A stretch of DNA of 64,000 nucleotides, taken from positions 726,572 through 790,571 of the forward strand of contig NZ_CP047046.1 in the NCBI RefSeq assembly GCF_030408435.1, given 5' to 3'. Below the pieces are notes generated by a model. The model saw only the letters and a program-made list of their open reading frames with translations, ran no database searches and was not told the DNA's origin. This stretch comes from Corynebacterium auriscanis (lineage in GTDB: Bacteria; Actinomycetota; Actinomycetes; Mycobacteriales; Mycobacteriaceae). Positions 8,159-18,856 of the stretch are shown here, one piece after another. Every line of letters begins with the position of its first letter. The first letter of the stretch is position 1. A program made the position numbers and the translations under genes.

Positions 8159-8944
8159 CTAACCGTTGAAAAGGTCGTACGTTAGTTTCCCAGCCATCGC
8201 CACCACCACGATCAGCAGCATGATTCGAATGAAGCCCGTTCCACGCGAAATCACCAGCCGCGCTCCGGCTACCGATCCGCAGATATTTGCTATCGCAAGG
8301 ACAAATCCCAGCAGCCACATGATATTCCCGGTAGCCGCCAATACGCAGAGGGCGCCAACATTGGTGGAAACATTGATGACCTTGGTCATTGCAACCGATT
8401 CTAAAAATGATCGGCTGAGAAGCGCCGTTAAGCTGATAATGAGGAACGTCCCTGTTCCCGGACCGAAGAACCCGTCGTAGGCGGAAATTAACCCGATCAC
8501 CATCAGTGCTAGGAACCAGCGCCGGCGCGAGATGGCCTTGCGCTGCGTAATCGCGGAGCTTTCGCCAAAGGAGGGTTTCAACGCCACGTAGGTTCCCACG
8601 GCAAGCAATAAAACGATGATGATGGGCCGCAGTATCGCACTGTTGACCACGGAAACCATCAACGCGCCGCCCGCTGAACACGCCAGCGCCAGTGGAACAG
8701 CCCATGTCAGGAGGGATTTATCCACCTTCACTCGTCGCAGAAACGAGATCGCCGCGGTTGATGTACCGCTGACGGATGCCACTTTATTGGTGGCGATGAT
8801 GCTGGGCTCGGGCACCGTGGGAAGCGCAATCATCAACAAGGGAATGAGGATCAGGCCACCACCACCAACGATGGCATCTACCAATCCCGCACTGAAAGCC
8901 CCCGCAACGAGGGCCCCAATGACGGGAGGAGCGGTGTCCATCAT
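8159..8944 (-). CDS. TauE/SafE-family permease
   Basis: A 261-residue membrane protein with about eight hydrophobic segments. The glycine-rich N-terminus (AGAFSAGLVDAIVGGGGLILIPLL) and the repeated motif FFGPGTGTFL are typical of the TauE/SafE (former DUF81) family. These permeases export or import sulfite, sulfonates or other small anions; the substrate here is unknown. The start overlaps the globin stop by four bases (8941-8944), so the two genes are translationally coupled. Confidence 0.85.
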   Translation of the reverse strand: MMDTAPPVIGALVAGAFSAGLVDAIVGGGGLILIPLLMIALPTVPEPSIIATNKVASVSGTSTAAISFLRRVKVDKSLLTWAVPLALACSAGGALMVSVVNSAILRPIIIVLLLAVGTYVALKPSFGESSAITQRKAISRRRWFLALMVIGLISAYDGFFGPGTGTFLIISLTALLSRSFLESVAMTKVINVSTNVGALCVLAATGNIMWLLGFVLAIANICGSVAGARLVISRGTGFIRIMLLIVVVAMAGKLTYDLFNG

Positions 8945-9375
8945 TGGGCGTTAGGCTCTCGTGGGGATCCTTTCGACAAATCGGGGTGCCCGCTGGGCGC
9001 GTTAATCAGCATGTTTGCAACTCGTTCCATGTGATCCCACATGGCTGCTCGGTGCGCATCTGGCAAAGTGTCCTCATCGACAGTCGCCATAGCCTTGGAC
9101 ATCAGTTCCAACCACCGATCCCGCGCGGCCTCATCAATGTGGAAACGGGCATGTCGCATGCGCAACCGAGGATGGCCACGCTGGATGTTGAACTCTTGCG
9201 GGCCACCCCAGTATTGTGCGAGGAACCACCGCAGTCGATCCTCAGCACCTTCTAGATCGTCAGCGGGGTACATGGGCCCTAGGATGTCGTCGGCGGGCAC
9301 TTGCTTGTAGAACTCGTGTACAACCTTGCGGAAGGTTTCCTCCCCGCCGACTGCCTCGTAGAAATTCGCGCTCAC
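8941..9375 (-). CDS. glbO: Group II truncated haemoglobin (trHbO type)
   Basis: A 144-residue globin. AQYWGGPQEFNIQRGHPRLR and MRHARFHIDEAARDRWLELM carry the group II signatures, including the proximal His region and the conserved Trp of helix G. Mycobacterial trHbO binds oxygen tightly and is linked to respiration and oxidative stress. The start is GTG 9373-9375, preceded by GAGAGG with about 7 bases spacing. It is the first gene of a two-gene unit with the TauE-type permease. Confidence 0.9.
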   Translation of the reverse strand: MSANFYEAVGGEETFRKVVHEFYKQVPADDILGPMYPADDLEGAEDRLRWFLAQYWGGPQEFNIQRGHPRLRMRHARFHIDEAARDRWLELMSKAMATVDEDTLPDAHRAAMWDHMERVANMLINAPSGHPDLSKGSPREPNAQ

Positions 9376-9475
9376 TGCCTACCTCTCTGTTCGCATGCGT
9401 GCCAGCGCCCCTTTATCTGACGCCACCCTGATCCCCACCGATCGCATCTTTCAGTGGGAGCTGGACGCGACCGTG

Positions 9476-12166
<2,691 letters not shown>

Positions 12167-12173
12167 GCGACCA

Positions 12174-12179
12174 ACCTTA
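12174..12179 (-). promoter_or_regulatory. -10 box of leaderless pepN
   Basis: TAAGGT on the minus strand, 7 bases before ATG 12166. Confidence 0.5.
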
Positions 12180-12280
12180 GTAACCGAGCGCGACAACGTG
12201 TAGAGCGGTAGCTGGTGTACTAACCCCGTTCTCACACGACTCCGACTCGGGGGGCGCAGACGCGATGTCTGGGTTGTCGT

Positions 12281-12286
12281 TACAGT
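12281..12286 (+). promoter_or_regulatory. -10 box of leaderless mycothiol-reductase-like gene
   Basis: TACAGT, 7 bases before ATG 12294. This supports ATG 12294 over the in-frame GTG at 12285, which overlaps the box. Confidence 0.5.
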
Positions 12287-12293
12287 GGGGACC

Positions 12294-12932
12294 ATGGCTA
12301 CTAACAAAGTAACGATGTTTTTCGATTCCACCTGCCCTTTTGCATGGGTAACCAGTCGCTGGTTGCTTGAAGTTGAGAAGGTCCGTGATGTGACCATTGA
12401 TTGGGCGCCCATGAGTTTGGCGGTTCTCAATGATGGCCGTGAAGGGCTCGATGAAGGTTATAAAGACCGTATGCAGTTCGCATGGGCGCCGGCCCGGGTG
12501 GCTGCTGCTGTGTACACCGAAGCCCCAGAAAAGATCGGCGCCTTTTACACCGCGATGGGCAACCGAATTCACAATGAAAAGCGGGCGAGCTATGAGGATT
12601 TGCACGCCAATGACGAATTAATTAAGGAGGCCTTAGCGGAGGCTGGAGCCCCAGCCGAGCTTTTCAACGCGGCATACAAGGGCTTGGGGGAGGATGGTTC
12701 CTACGAACAGCAACTACGCGATTCGCACCAACGTGCGCTGGATTTGGTGGGCGACGATGTTGGAACACCGGTTGTGCAGTTGGGCGATACAGCCTTCTTC
12801 GGCCCAGTCCTCACCCGTGTGCCTCAAGGTGAGGAAGCCGGTGAACTGTTCGATGCGGCCATGGTTCTGGGTGGCTACCCCCATTTCTTCGAGCTCAAGC
12901 GCACGCGTACTGAAGACCCGGTTGCCGAATAA
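12294..12932 (+). CDS. Mycothiol-dependent nitroreductase (Rv2466c) family protein, monothiol active site
   Basis: A 212-residue thioredoxin-fold DsbA-family protein. The start FDSTCPFAWVTSRWLLEVEK and the blocks APMSLAVLN and YTAMGNRIHN match the Rv2466c family, mycothiol-dependent reductases of the cytoplasm. The family's active site is CPWC or CPFC; here it reads CPFA, so the nucleophilic Cys is kept but the second, resolving Cys is Ala. That fits a monothiol mechanism using mycothiol, or a changed activity. It is divergent from pepN with 127 bases between start codons. The -10 box at 12281 decides the start. Confidence 0.85.
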   Translation: MATNKVTMFFDSTCPFAWVTSRWLLEVEKVRDVTIDWAPMSLAVLNDGREGLDEGYKDRMQFAWAPARVAAAVYTEAPEKIGAFYTAMGNRIHNEKRASYEDLHANDELIKEALAEAGAPAELFNAAYKGLGEDGSYEQQLRDSHQRALDLVGDDVGTPVVQLGDTAFFGPVLTRVPQGEEAGELFDAAMVLGGYPHFFELKRTRTEDPVAE

Positions 12933-13044
12933 GGTTTCGGTAGTGTAGCCGGTCTGGGCAATCTCGGGCTAGGCGCCGAGTGCCCCGTCGCCGAGTACGT
13001 CTTGGCACGACAGCTGGTGACAGGTCAGTGGTCGCTTGGGGCAC

Positions 13045-13136
13045 GCGCCGAGAATCCCGACATCGCAGCGCCGAGAATCCCGACATTGAAGCGTCGAGAA
13101 TCCCGCCATCGCAGCGCCGAGATTCCCGACATCGAA
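13045..13136. repeat. 23-bp tandem repeat, four copies, before rpiB
   Basis: Units at 13045, 13068, 13091 and 13114, consensus GCGCCGAGAATCCCGACATC plus three bases. The array ends about 20 bases before the rpiB -10 box, so it lies where the -35 region or an operator would be. Confidence 0.92.
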
Positions 13137-13157
13137 TGCGTATCTGAACCTAACGTC

Positions 13158-13163
13158 TAAACT
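13158..13163 (+). promoter_or_regulatory. -10 box of leaderless rpiB
   Basis: TAAACT followed by 6 bases (GGCACC) and ATG 13170. Confidence 0.5.
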
Positions 13164-13169
13164 GGCACC

Positions 13170-13643
13170 ATGCGTATTTACCTAGGTGCGGACCACGCAG
13201 GGTTCGAAATGAAAAATGTCATCAAAGCTCATTTGGCGGACAAGGGATTTGAGGTCGTCGACTGTGGCGCTCACACCTACGATGCCAACGACGATTACCC
13301 AGCTTTTTGTATTGACGCCGCCACGAAGGTGGTTGCCGACGAGGGATCTTTGGGAATCGTTCTGGGTGGCTCCGGAAATGGCGAGCAGATCGCTGCAAAC
13401 AAGGTCCCAGGGGCACGTTGTGCGCTGGCCTGGTCTGTCGAGACCGCCAAGTTGGCGCGCGAGCACAACAATGCGCAGCTCATCGGTTTGGGTGGGCGTA
13501 TGCATTCTGAGGAAGAGGCCTTGGCCATCGTGGATGCTTTTGTCTCCCAGCCGTGGAGCCAGGAGGAGCGCCACCAGCGTCGCATCGACATCCTCGCTGA
13601 GTATGAACGCACCGGTGAGGCCCCGGAGGTCCCCGGCCAGTAA
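13170..13643 (+). CDS. rpiB: Ribose-5-phosphate isomerase B
   Basis: A 157-residue RpiB, interconverting ribose 5-phosphate and ribulose 5-phosphate in the pentose phosphate pathway. MRIYLGADHAGFEMK and DDYPAFCIDAA carry substrate-binding residues. GIVLGGSGNGEQIAANKVPG is the actinobacterial form, in which Glu replaces the catalytic Cys of the E. coli enzyme. REHNNAQLIGLGGRMH and the C-terminal RRIDILAEYE complete the fold. The length is normal. An IS30-family element begins 38 bases after the stop. Confidence 0.97.
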   Translation: MRIYLGADHAGFEMKNVIKAHLADKGFEVVDCGAHTYDANDDYPAFCIDAATKVVADEGSLGIVLGGSGNGEQIAANKVPGARCALAWSVETAKLAREHNNAQLIGLGGRMHSEEEALAIVDAFVSQPWSQEERHQRRIDILAEYERTGEAPEVPGQ

Positions 13644-13680
13644 TACTCGCGTTTCTACCGAAACATCGGCGGATTCTTGC

Positions 13681-15318
13681 GGTCGTGGAAACACATCCTA
13701 TATTTCTGATAACCCTAGCAGGGCGGCCATTCGTTCTGCTGGAGTGTCGAAGTCGAGTGTTTTGCGGGGACGCCGGTTAAGCTGCATTGCTACGAATTCC
13801 AGGTCGTGTTCGGTGTGAACGCTTAAGTCGGTTCCTTTCGGGAAGTATTGTCGCAGTAGCCCATTGGTGTTTTCGTTGGTACCGCGTTGCCACGGCGATC
13901 CCGGGTCACAGAAGTACACTGGGCAGTCTGTGGCGACTGAAAAGGATTTGTGTCCTGCCATCTCACTTCCTTGATCCCAGGTCAACGATCCTTTGAGGTG
14001 ATTGGGAAGAGTGCCTATGGCCTTGACTAAGGCGTTTCTGACAGCGACAGCGTCATGGCTATCAGGAAGATGCAGCAACATCACATACCTGGTAGTTCGT
14101 TCGACGAGAGTTCCGATAGCGGACTTGTTTCCTTTGCCTAGTATCAGGTCGCCTTCCCAGTGCCCTGGCACAGCTCGGTCTTCGACCTCGGCAGGCCGGT
14201 CCGAAATCATCACCATCGGATCGATGAATCGGTTCCTGGCAATACGTTGCCCGCGCGGTTTGCGCACTGTGCGTCCTTGGCGCAGGCATGATGCGATTTC
14301 TTTCTTCAACTCGCCTTTGGCCTGGAAGAACAAAGCTTGGTAGATGGTTTCAGTACACACGTGCATAGTGTCATCGCCGGGATGATCTTTACGCAACCGT
14401 CCAGCAATCTGCTCCGGAGAAAGCTTCTCACGCAGCATATCCATAACCGTTGGCCATAGAGCCGGCACGGAGTCGATCTTGCGTTTTTTGGGCCGGAATC
14501 TCCGAAGCACTGATTTGCGATGAGCATGAGTGGGCAAATACAGACCAAAGTCATCTTGGTTACGGCGTAGCTCTTTGCTGATAGTGCCGGGTGAGCGGTT
14601 CAACCGGCGGGCTATGGCACGCACTCCTACTCCCTGATGATGCAAATCAGAAATAAGCTCACGTTCTTCAATGCTGAGATACCGCGGTGATATGCGCTGA
14701 TCAATACGAGCCTGGGGCACGATAGCAATAGGTAGTGACTGTCGGCCGTCTACATACTCAAGAACCTGCATGAGCCGGTTATACAGTGCTTTATCGGGCC
14801 CATCGGGTTCAAACGCTACGCGCTGTCTGCCCAGTTTGATCAGATTTTTGTCGATATCCAGAGCATCACGTTGGTTGATGCCACACACCGATGCGGCATC
14901 CTTGCGCCCTGACGCATTGACTCTAAGTTGTAGGTACCCGCAGCGTCTGGTGGTTGCGGCAGCTCGTCGTCCATGCGGGTTGCGTTTCCACAAGCCCAGT
15001 TCAATACCGATCCGATAGACCACGCTCGAGTTGACCTTGCATTGACGAGCAATATCCATCGGCGCCCAACCAGCAAGCCACAACTGGCTGATACGCTCTG
15101 AATCCTCCGATGACGTAACACGATATCGTCGAACTTCCACGTCCAACTGCCGGGCAAGCCGATACGCCACAGAATGAGGCAACCCGACGCTGACAGCGGC
15201 AGCACGAACAGAGCTTCCTGCCTGCATCAAACTACAAAAACGTTCGACCACAACAGAATCCGGGTCCCACCGAGACTCCAAGACAACACCTCACACGAAG
15301 TCAGGTGTTTCCACGATC
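13681..15318 (-). mobile_element. IS30-family insertion sequence, apparently intact
   Basis: About 1.64 kb, bounded by short inverted repeats containing TCGTGGAAACAC (left 13683-13694; right, as complement, 15306-15317). It encodes one complete transposase. I see no clear target-site duplication. The insertion lies just downstream of rpiB. Confidence 0.85.
13698..15281 (-). CDS. IS30-family transposase with extended N-terminus
   Basis: A 527-residue transposase. The C-terminal catalytic core has the DDE residues in the expected contexts: VPGHWEGDLILG, LTWDQGSEMAGH and WQRGTNENTNGLLRQYFPKGT. Upstream, RYLSIEERELISDL and ARRLNRSPGTISKELRRN form the family HTH. It is longer than the common 350-400 residues because of an N-terminal block of about 150 residues with further HTH-like helices (VRAAAVSVGLPHSVAYRLA; APMDIARQCKVNSSVVYRIG). 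No frameshift or stop is visible, so the element may be active. Confidence 0.95.
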   Translation of the reverse strand: MESRWDPDSVVVERFCSLMQAGSSVRAAAVSVGLPHSVAYRLARQLDVEVRRYRVTSSEDSERISQLWLAGWAPMDIARQCKVNSSVVYRIGIELGLWKRNPHGRRAAATTRRCGYLQLRVNASGRKDAASVCGINQRDALDIDKNLIKLGRQRVAFEPDGPDKALYNRLMQVLEYVDGRQSLPIAIVPQARIDQRISPRYLSIEERELISDLHHQGVGVRAIARRLNRSPGTISKELRRNQDDFGLYLPTHAHRKSVLRRFRPKKRKIDSVPALWPTVMDMLREKLSPEQIAGRLRKDHPGDDTMHVCTETIYQALFFQAKGELKKEIASCLRQGRTVRKPRGQRIARNRFIDPMVMISDRPAEVEDRAVPGHWEGDLILGKGNKSAIGTLVERTTRYVMLLHLPDSHDAVAVRNALVKAIGTLPNHLKGSLTWDQGSEMAGHKSFSVATDCPVYFCDPGSPWQRGTNENTNGLLRQYFPKGTDLSVHTEHDLEFVAMQLNRRPRKTLDFDTPAERMAALLGLSEI

Positions 15319-15350
15319 ACTAGAACTTGCCCATCTGGCCCCAGAAATCG

Positions 15351-15390
15351 AAGCCCCCGGATCCCTATTGCGGAATTCGGGGGCTTGGTT
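15351..15390. terminator. Rho-independent terminator between the IS element and the small HTH gene
   Basis: AAGCCCCCG pairs with CGGGGGCTT at 15378-15386, and GGTTTTG follows on the plus strand. It may be the original rpiB terminator displaced by the IS, or serve the minus-strand HTH gene. Confidence 0.65.
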
Positions 15391-15472
15391 TTGCGGTGAT
15401 ATGTCTCTGTGAATGGAATGTGGTGAAGTTCCCGGAGACGAGGGAACAAGGGTGGGAGATTAACTGAAAGGC

Positions 15473-15688
15473 TTACTTTTCGCGCTGTGCGATGCGGTTA
15501 TTGTGCCACTCGCGGATATCGTCCGAAAGCCAGAGTGTTAACCCGTGATGCTTGGCTACGGGCTCAGGCGCGCGACCGCGCCCAGCGTAACTGGTGAATG
15601 TCCCACGGGCAGTTCCCGTGTATTCAGCACACTGGGAAGCTGTCCACAGCTCAACTCCCGTGTCCTTGTCGATAATGATCGGTTGCAT
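15473..15688 (-). CDS. Small AlpA/MerR-like helix-turn-helix protein
   Basis: A 71-residue protein: MQPIIIDKDTGVELWTASQC, an HTH region ending in FTSYAGRGRAPEPV, then a beta hairpin and LWLSDDIREWHNNR. This matches the compact winged helix of AlpA or excisionase-like regulators. The start at 15686-15688 is favoured because TATCAT lies 7 bases before it, giving a leaderless gene; a longer frame to 15853 has no supporting homology. It sits between an IS element and a tRNA-Gly gene, a usual place for remnants of integrated elements, but no integrase is visible. The target is unknown. Confidence 0.65.
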   Translation of the reverse strand: MQPIIIDKDTGVELWTASQCAEYTGTARGTFTSYAGRGRAPEPVAKHHGLTLWLSDDIREWHNNRIAQREK

Positions 15689-15695
15689 ATTAAGT

Positions 15696-15701
15696 ATGAT
15701 A
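15696..15701 (-). promoter_or_regulatory. -10 box of leaderless small HTH gene
   Basis: TATCAT on the minus strand, 7 bases before ATG 15688. Confidence 0.45.
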
Positions 15702-15949
15702 GCGTCCGGTTTTGGTGACGAGGATAGGTGTATTGCCTGTCGGGGGGGACGCACATTAGCTAACATACCGGAAAACTGCAGGTTAAGGGAAACCCTATGG
15801 GGGAAAGGAGAGGCGACAGTTGAACGGCCGAAAGTTCGAATTTGATTAGTCATGTGAATGGCGTGTAGGCTTTGGCTCCAGTGGTTACGCTACTTACTGC
15901 ACGCTATCGCCGGGCCGGTTGTAGTGAGCAACGTAGAGTTACTACTTAG

Positions 15950-16024
15950 GGGAACGTCGTATAGTGGCTAATACCTCAGCCTTCCAAGCTGAAGACGCGG
16001 GTTCGATTCCCGTCGTTCCCTCCA
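15950..16024 (+). tRNA. tRNA-Gly (anticodon TCC)
   Basis: Acceptor GGGAACG/CGTTCCC, anticodon stem TCAGC/GCTGA with loop CTTCCAA (anticodon TCC), T arm GCGGG-TTCGATT-CCCGT, and encoded CCA at 16022-16024. Confidence 0.96.
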
Positions 16025-16060
16025 GTTCAGGGGCGGTTTTAACTCCCTATTGCCTTTTTA

Positions 16061-16080
16061 GTCATGACGTAAGTCATGAC
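16061..16080. promoter_or_regulatory. Tandem palindromes GTCATGAC
   Basis: GTCATGAC at 16061-16068 and 16073-16080, separated by GTAA, centres 12 bases apart. Each is self-complementary, as in a double operator. No adjacent promoter or gene explains it. Confidence 0.4.
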
Positions 16081-16269
16081 AATAGTGGCATAGGTGCTTT
16101 CTCATGTGTACTCATCCGGGGGGTGGGTGGGGGTTAATTCGGATGGGCCACCTTTGTGATGGCGGGGGTGGGCAGCACGAATCCTAAGCATGCCAGTGGG
16201 TTGTGGGGTTCCATCGCAGTCGCTACAGGAACTGGGGTGATGCTCAGCATTTCGGTGCAGATTTTCCTC

Positions 16270-16381
16270 GTCAGTATCGCCACTGTCTTTCCAGTAGATC
16301 AGTACCGCCGCTGTCTTTCCAGTAAATCAGTATCGCCACTGTCTTTCCAGTAGATCAGTATCGCCGCTATCTTTCCAATAG
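16270..16381. repeat. 28-bp tandem repeat, four copies
   Basis: Units at 16270, 16298, 16326 and 16354, built on TCAGTATCGCC, then CTGTCTTTCCAGTAG. Substitutions (TATCGCC or TACCGCC; CCACTG or CCGCTG) vary between copies. There are no unique spacers, so it is not a CRISPR array. Confidence 0.93.
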
Positions 16382-16744
16382 AACACTGGATGGAATGGGT
16401 CACGTCTCCACGCTTATTGGATTGGGCTTGCAGTCTCCAGTCTTTAGCCTCGTTATTAGGCCTACCGGGATAGCGTTGCTGGTAACGATCGCTTACGCTG
16501 CTGTGAGCTTTGTGCTGGATATAGTAATTCCAACTTCATTAGATGCCGACCATGCGTAGGGGACTGCTGTAACGATAGGTGCTACATGCTCTGGCTTGCC
16601 CATTCCCTGTGCCCGTTGAATTCGTTCTACTGATCGTATGCCACAAGCCCCTGAACTGTCGTTTTGTGTTTCCCTCCCGGTGCACGTAAAGTAATGCACG
16701 CAACAGCGCAAGCACCTCCTTGGGGGTGCTAGTGTTTTGTGGAT

Positions 16745-16818
16745 CGGGATATGGCGCAGTTTGGTAGCGCACTCGCTTTGGGAGCGAGGGGTCGTGGGTT
16801 CAAATCCCGCTATCCCGA
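16745..16818 (+). tRNA. tRNA-Pro (anticodon TGG)
   Basis: Acceptor CGGGATA/TATCCCG, anticodon stem CTCGC/GCGAG with loop TTTGGGA (anticodon TGG), T loop TTCAAAT. CCA is not encoded (the sequence continues ACAGT). Confidence 0.96.
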
Positions 16819-16828
16819 CAGTACTAAA

Positions 16829-16861
16829 ATGACCCTCGGGCTAACCAGCCCGAGGGTCATT
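16829..16861 (+). terminator. Terminator after tRNA-Pro
   Basis: ATGACCCTCGGGCT pairs perfectly with AGCCCGAGGGTCAT around the loop AACC. The T tract is short. It separates tRNA-Pro from tig. Confidence 0.75.
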
Positions 16862-17107
16862 CGCATATTCGCGGCCCCGGGGGGATAGATCAAAGTCGGC
16901 GTGACGTGGCGGGATTAACTTGTTCCAGCGCGTTCAGTTTGGCCAAGGGCCCAGTAATAATCGACCCTTACGAAGCCAGCGGGGCGTCGACATATAAAAT
17001 TGACGAACGACCGAAAAGATGCGGGAACGACCGCGCCCCAGAAACGGCGTATCGTGACAAAAGACCGCATCCGCGAAACCCTATTATCGACACAGGAGTG
17101 TGCATTC

Positions 17108-18649
17108 GTGAAGAGCTCTGTAGAGAAGCTGAGCGCCACCCGCACCAAGATCACCGTCGAGGTACCCTTCGAGGAGCTCAAGCCGGAGTTCGACAAGGCG
17201 TATGCCTCCCTGGCGCAACAAGTAAACATGCCAGGATTCCGCAAGGGTAAGGCCCCTGCAAAGTTGCTGGAAGCGCGTCTAGGCCGTGGCATGGTGCTGG
17301 ATCAGGTAATAAACGAGATGCTGCCAAGCCGTTACAGCCAGGCAGTCGATGAGCACGACCTCAAGGTGCTTAGCCAGCCGGACATCGACATCACCGAGCT
17401 GGAAGATGGCAAGCACGTCATCTTCACTGCTGAGGTTGACGTTCGCCCAGAGATCGACGTTCCAGACTTCTCCAAGATTTCCGTCGAGGTCGACCCAGTA
17501 GTCGCCGACGAGGCTGCAGTCGACGAGGAACTGAAGAACCTACAGGCACGCTTCGGCACCCTGAAGCCAGTTGAGCGCGCTGTGAAGAAGGGCGACTTCG
17601 TTTCCATTGATCTCTCCGCCACCATCGATGGTGAGACCGTTGACGAGGCGACTACCGAGGGGCTGTCCCACGAGGTCGGCAACGATTCCCTCATTGAGGG
17701 CTTGGACGATACCCTGGTCGGCATGAAGGAGGGGGAGGAAAACACCTTCACCTCTAAGCTCGTTGCCGGTGAGCACGCGGATGAAGAGGCCGAAGTCACC
17801 GTGAAGGTCGTATCCGTCAAGGAACGTGAACTGCCAGAGCTCGATGACGAGTTCGCACAGCTGGCTTCCGAGTTCGACACCTTGGATGAGCTGCGCGACT
17901 CCCTGAAGACCCAGGTGGAGAACCAGCTGAAGAATACCCAGGCCGGTCAGATTCGTGACAAGGTCTTGGAAGCTGCTCTGGACCAGGTCGAGGTTCCGCT
18001 GCCTGAGTCCGTTGTCAAGGAGCAGGTCGACGGGCAGATCCAGCAGATCATCGCCCAGTTCGGTGGTGACGAGAAGGTATTCGAGTCCATGCTGGCCGCA
18101 CAGGACTTGACCCGTGAGAAGTTCGAAGAGGACGCACGCAGCTCCGCTGAGGATTCCGTGCGCACCCAGTTGTTCCTCGATGCGCTGGCTGACGTTGAGC
18201 AGCCAAACGTCTCCCAGGAAGAGCTGATGGACCACATCGCGTTCACGGCTAACCAGTACGGTATGGACCCGAACCAGTTCATCATGCAGCTGCAGCAGGC
18301 TAACCAGCTGGGCAGTCTGTTCGCCGACGTTCGTCGCGGTAAGGCTCTGGCATTGAACATCGCCAAGACCTCCGTGAAGGACACTGACGGCGAGGTTGTC
18401 GATCCCAAGCAGTTCTTTGGCGAGGAAGAGGCCGAGGGTGCCGAGGCCGAGGAGTCCACGGCTGACGCGAAGACCGAGAAGAAGGCCGGCACCAAGACCG
18501 AGAAGAAGGCCGAGGACAAGGACGACAAGCCTGCGAAGAAGACCGCAGCTAAGAAGTCCACCAAGAAGACTGCGGCGAAGAAGTCCACCGCCAAGAAGTC
18601 CACGACGAAGAAGTCCACCAAGAAGGCTGACTCTTCAGAGGACAAGTAA
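17108..18649 (+). CDS. tig: Trigger factor with lysine-rich C-terminal tail
   Basis: A 513-residue ribosome-associated chaperone and prolyl isomerase. The ribosome-binding signature GFRKGKAP is at residues 43-50. The FKBP-type domain follows at roughly 155-245 ([34 protein letters not shown]), then the helical C-domain. The last ~70 residues are unusual: a short acidic stretch ([13 protein letters not shown]), then repeated [16 protein letters not shown] and AKKST units resembling the tails of histone H1 or mycobacterial HupB. GTG 17108 follows AGGAG by about 9 bases and begins at the family start ([14 protein letters not shown]); an upstream ATG at 17000 is rejected. First gene of the tig-clpP1-clpP2-clpX cluster, with its own terminator. 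Confidence 0.96.
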   Translation: MKSSVEKLSATRTKITVEVPFEELKPEFDKAYASLAQQVNMPGFRKGKAPAKLLEARLGRGMVLDQVINEMLPSRYSQAVDEHDLKVLSQPDIDITELEDGKHVIFTAEVDVRPEIDVPDFSKISVEVDPVVADEAAVDEELKNLQARFGTLKPVERAVKKGDFVSIDLSATIDGETVDEATTEGLSHEVGNDSLIEGLDDTLVGMKEGEENTFTSKLVAGEHADEEAEVTVKVVSVKERELPELDDEFAQLASEFDTLDELRDSLKTQVENQLKNTQAGQIRDKVLEAALDQVEVPLPESVVKEQVDGQIQQIIAQFGGDEKVFESMLAAQDLTREKFEEDARSSAEDSVRTQLFLDALADVEQPNVSQEELMDHIAFTANQYGMDPNQFIMQLQQANQLGSLFADVRRGKALALNIAKTSVKDTDGEVVDPKQFFGEEEAEGAEAEESTADAKTEKKAGTKTEKKAEDKDDKPAKKTAAKKSTKKTAAKKSTAKKSTTKKSTKKADSSEDK

Positions 18650-18756
18650 ATCCCTGCTCCGCCCTCTGGCCCTTGCTGAGCACTGACTGTCGCGCGGAAT
18701 AGTGCGTGGGCGTGGCCACCAGCGGATGAGGGGCGGGGTTTCTAGGGTTTAGACGC

Positions 18757-18799
18757 TCCCACTGGTCTTGTCGACAAGGCCGGTGGGCTTTGTCTTTTC
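18757..18799 (+). terminator. Terminator after tig
   Basis: CCCACTGGTCTTG pairs with CAAGGCCGGTGGG across TCGA, with a few G-T or mismatched positions, followed by CTTTGTCTTTTCC. Confidence 0.8.
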
Positions 18800-18856
18800 C
18801 TGTCTCAATGCCTGCAGCTTTTTTCGTTTCGACGCCGACCTCCTCCCCGGATCGTG

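Larger units (their letters stand above)
16025..16744. other. 720-base gene-free stretch between two tRNA genes
   Basis: No convincing gene. It holds two copies of the palindrome GTCATGAC (16061-16080), a 28-bp tandem array (16270-16381), and otherwise unremarkable sequence. Small open frames here overlap the repeats and lack recognisable products. Confidence 0.6.

Noticed and set aside
12167-12430. 88-residue upstream extension of PepN
   Set aside because: It would cross the divergent promoter region and the start of the neighbouring gene; homology and the -10 box support ATG 12166.
16156-16353. 65-residue open frame between the tRNA genes
   Set aside because: Most of its C-terminal half translates the 28-bp repeats; no homology or ribosome site is recognised.
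16270-16381. Possible CRISPR array (28-bp repeats)
   Set aside because: Units are directly adjacent with no unique spacers, and no cas genes are present. The same applies to the 23-, 29- and 32-bp arrays.
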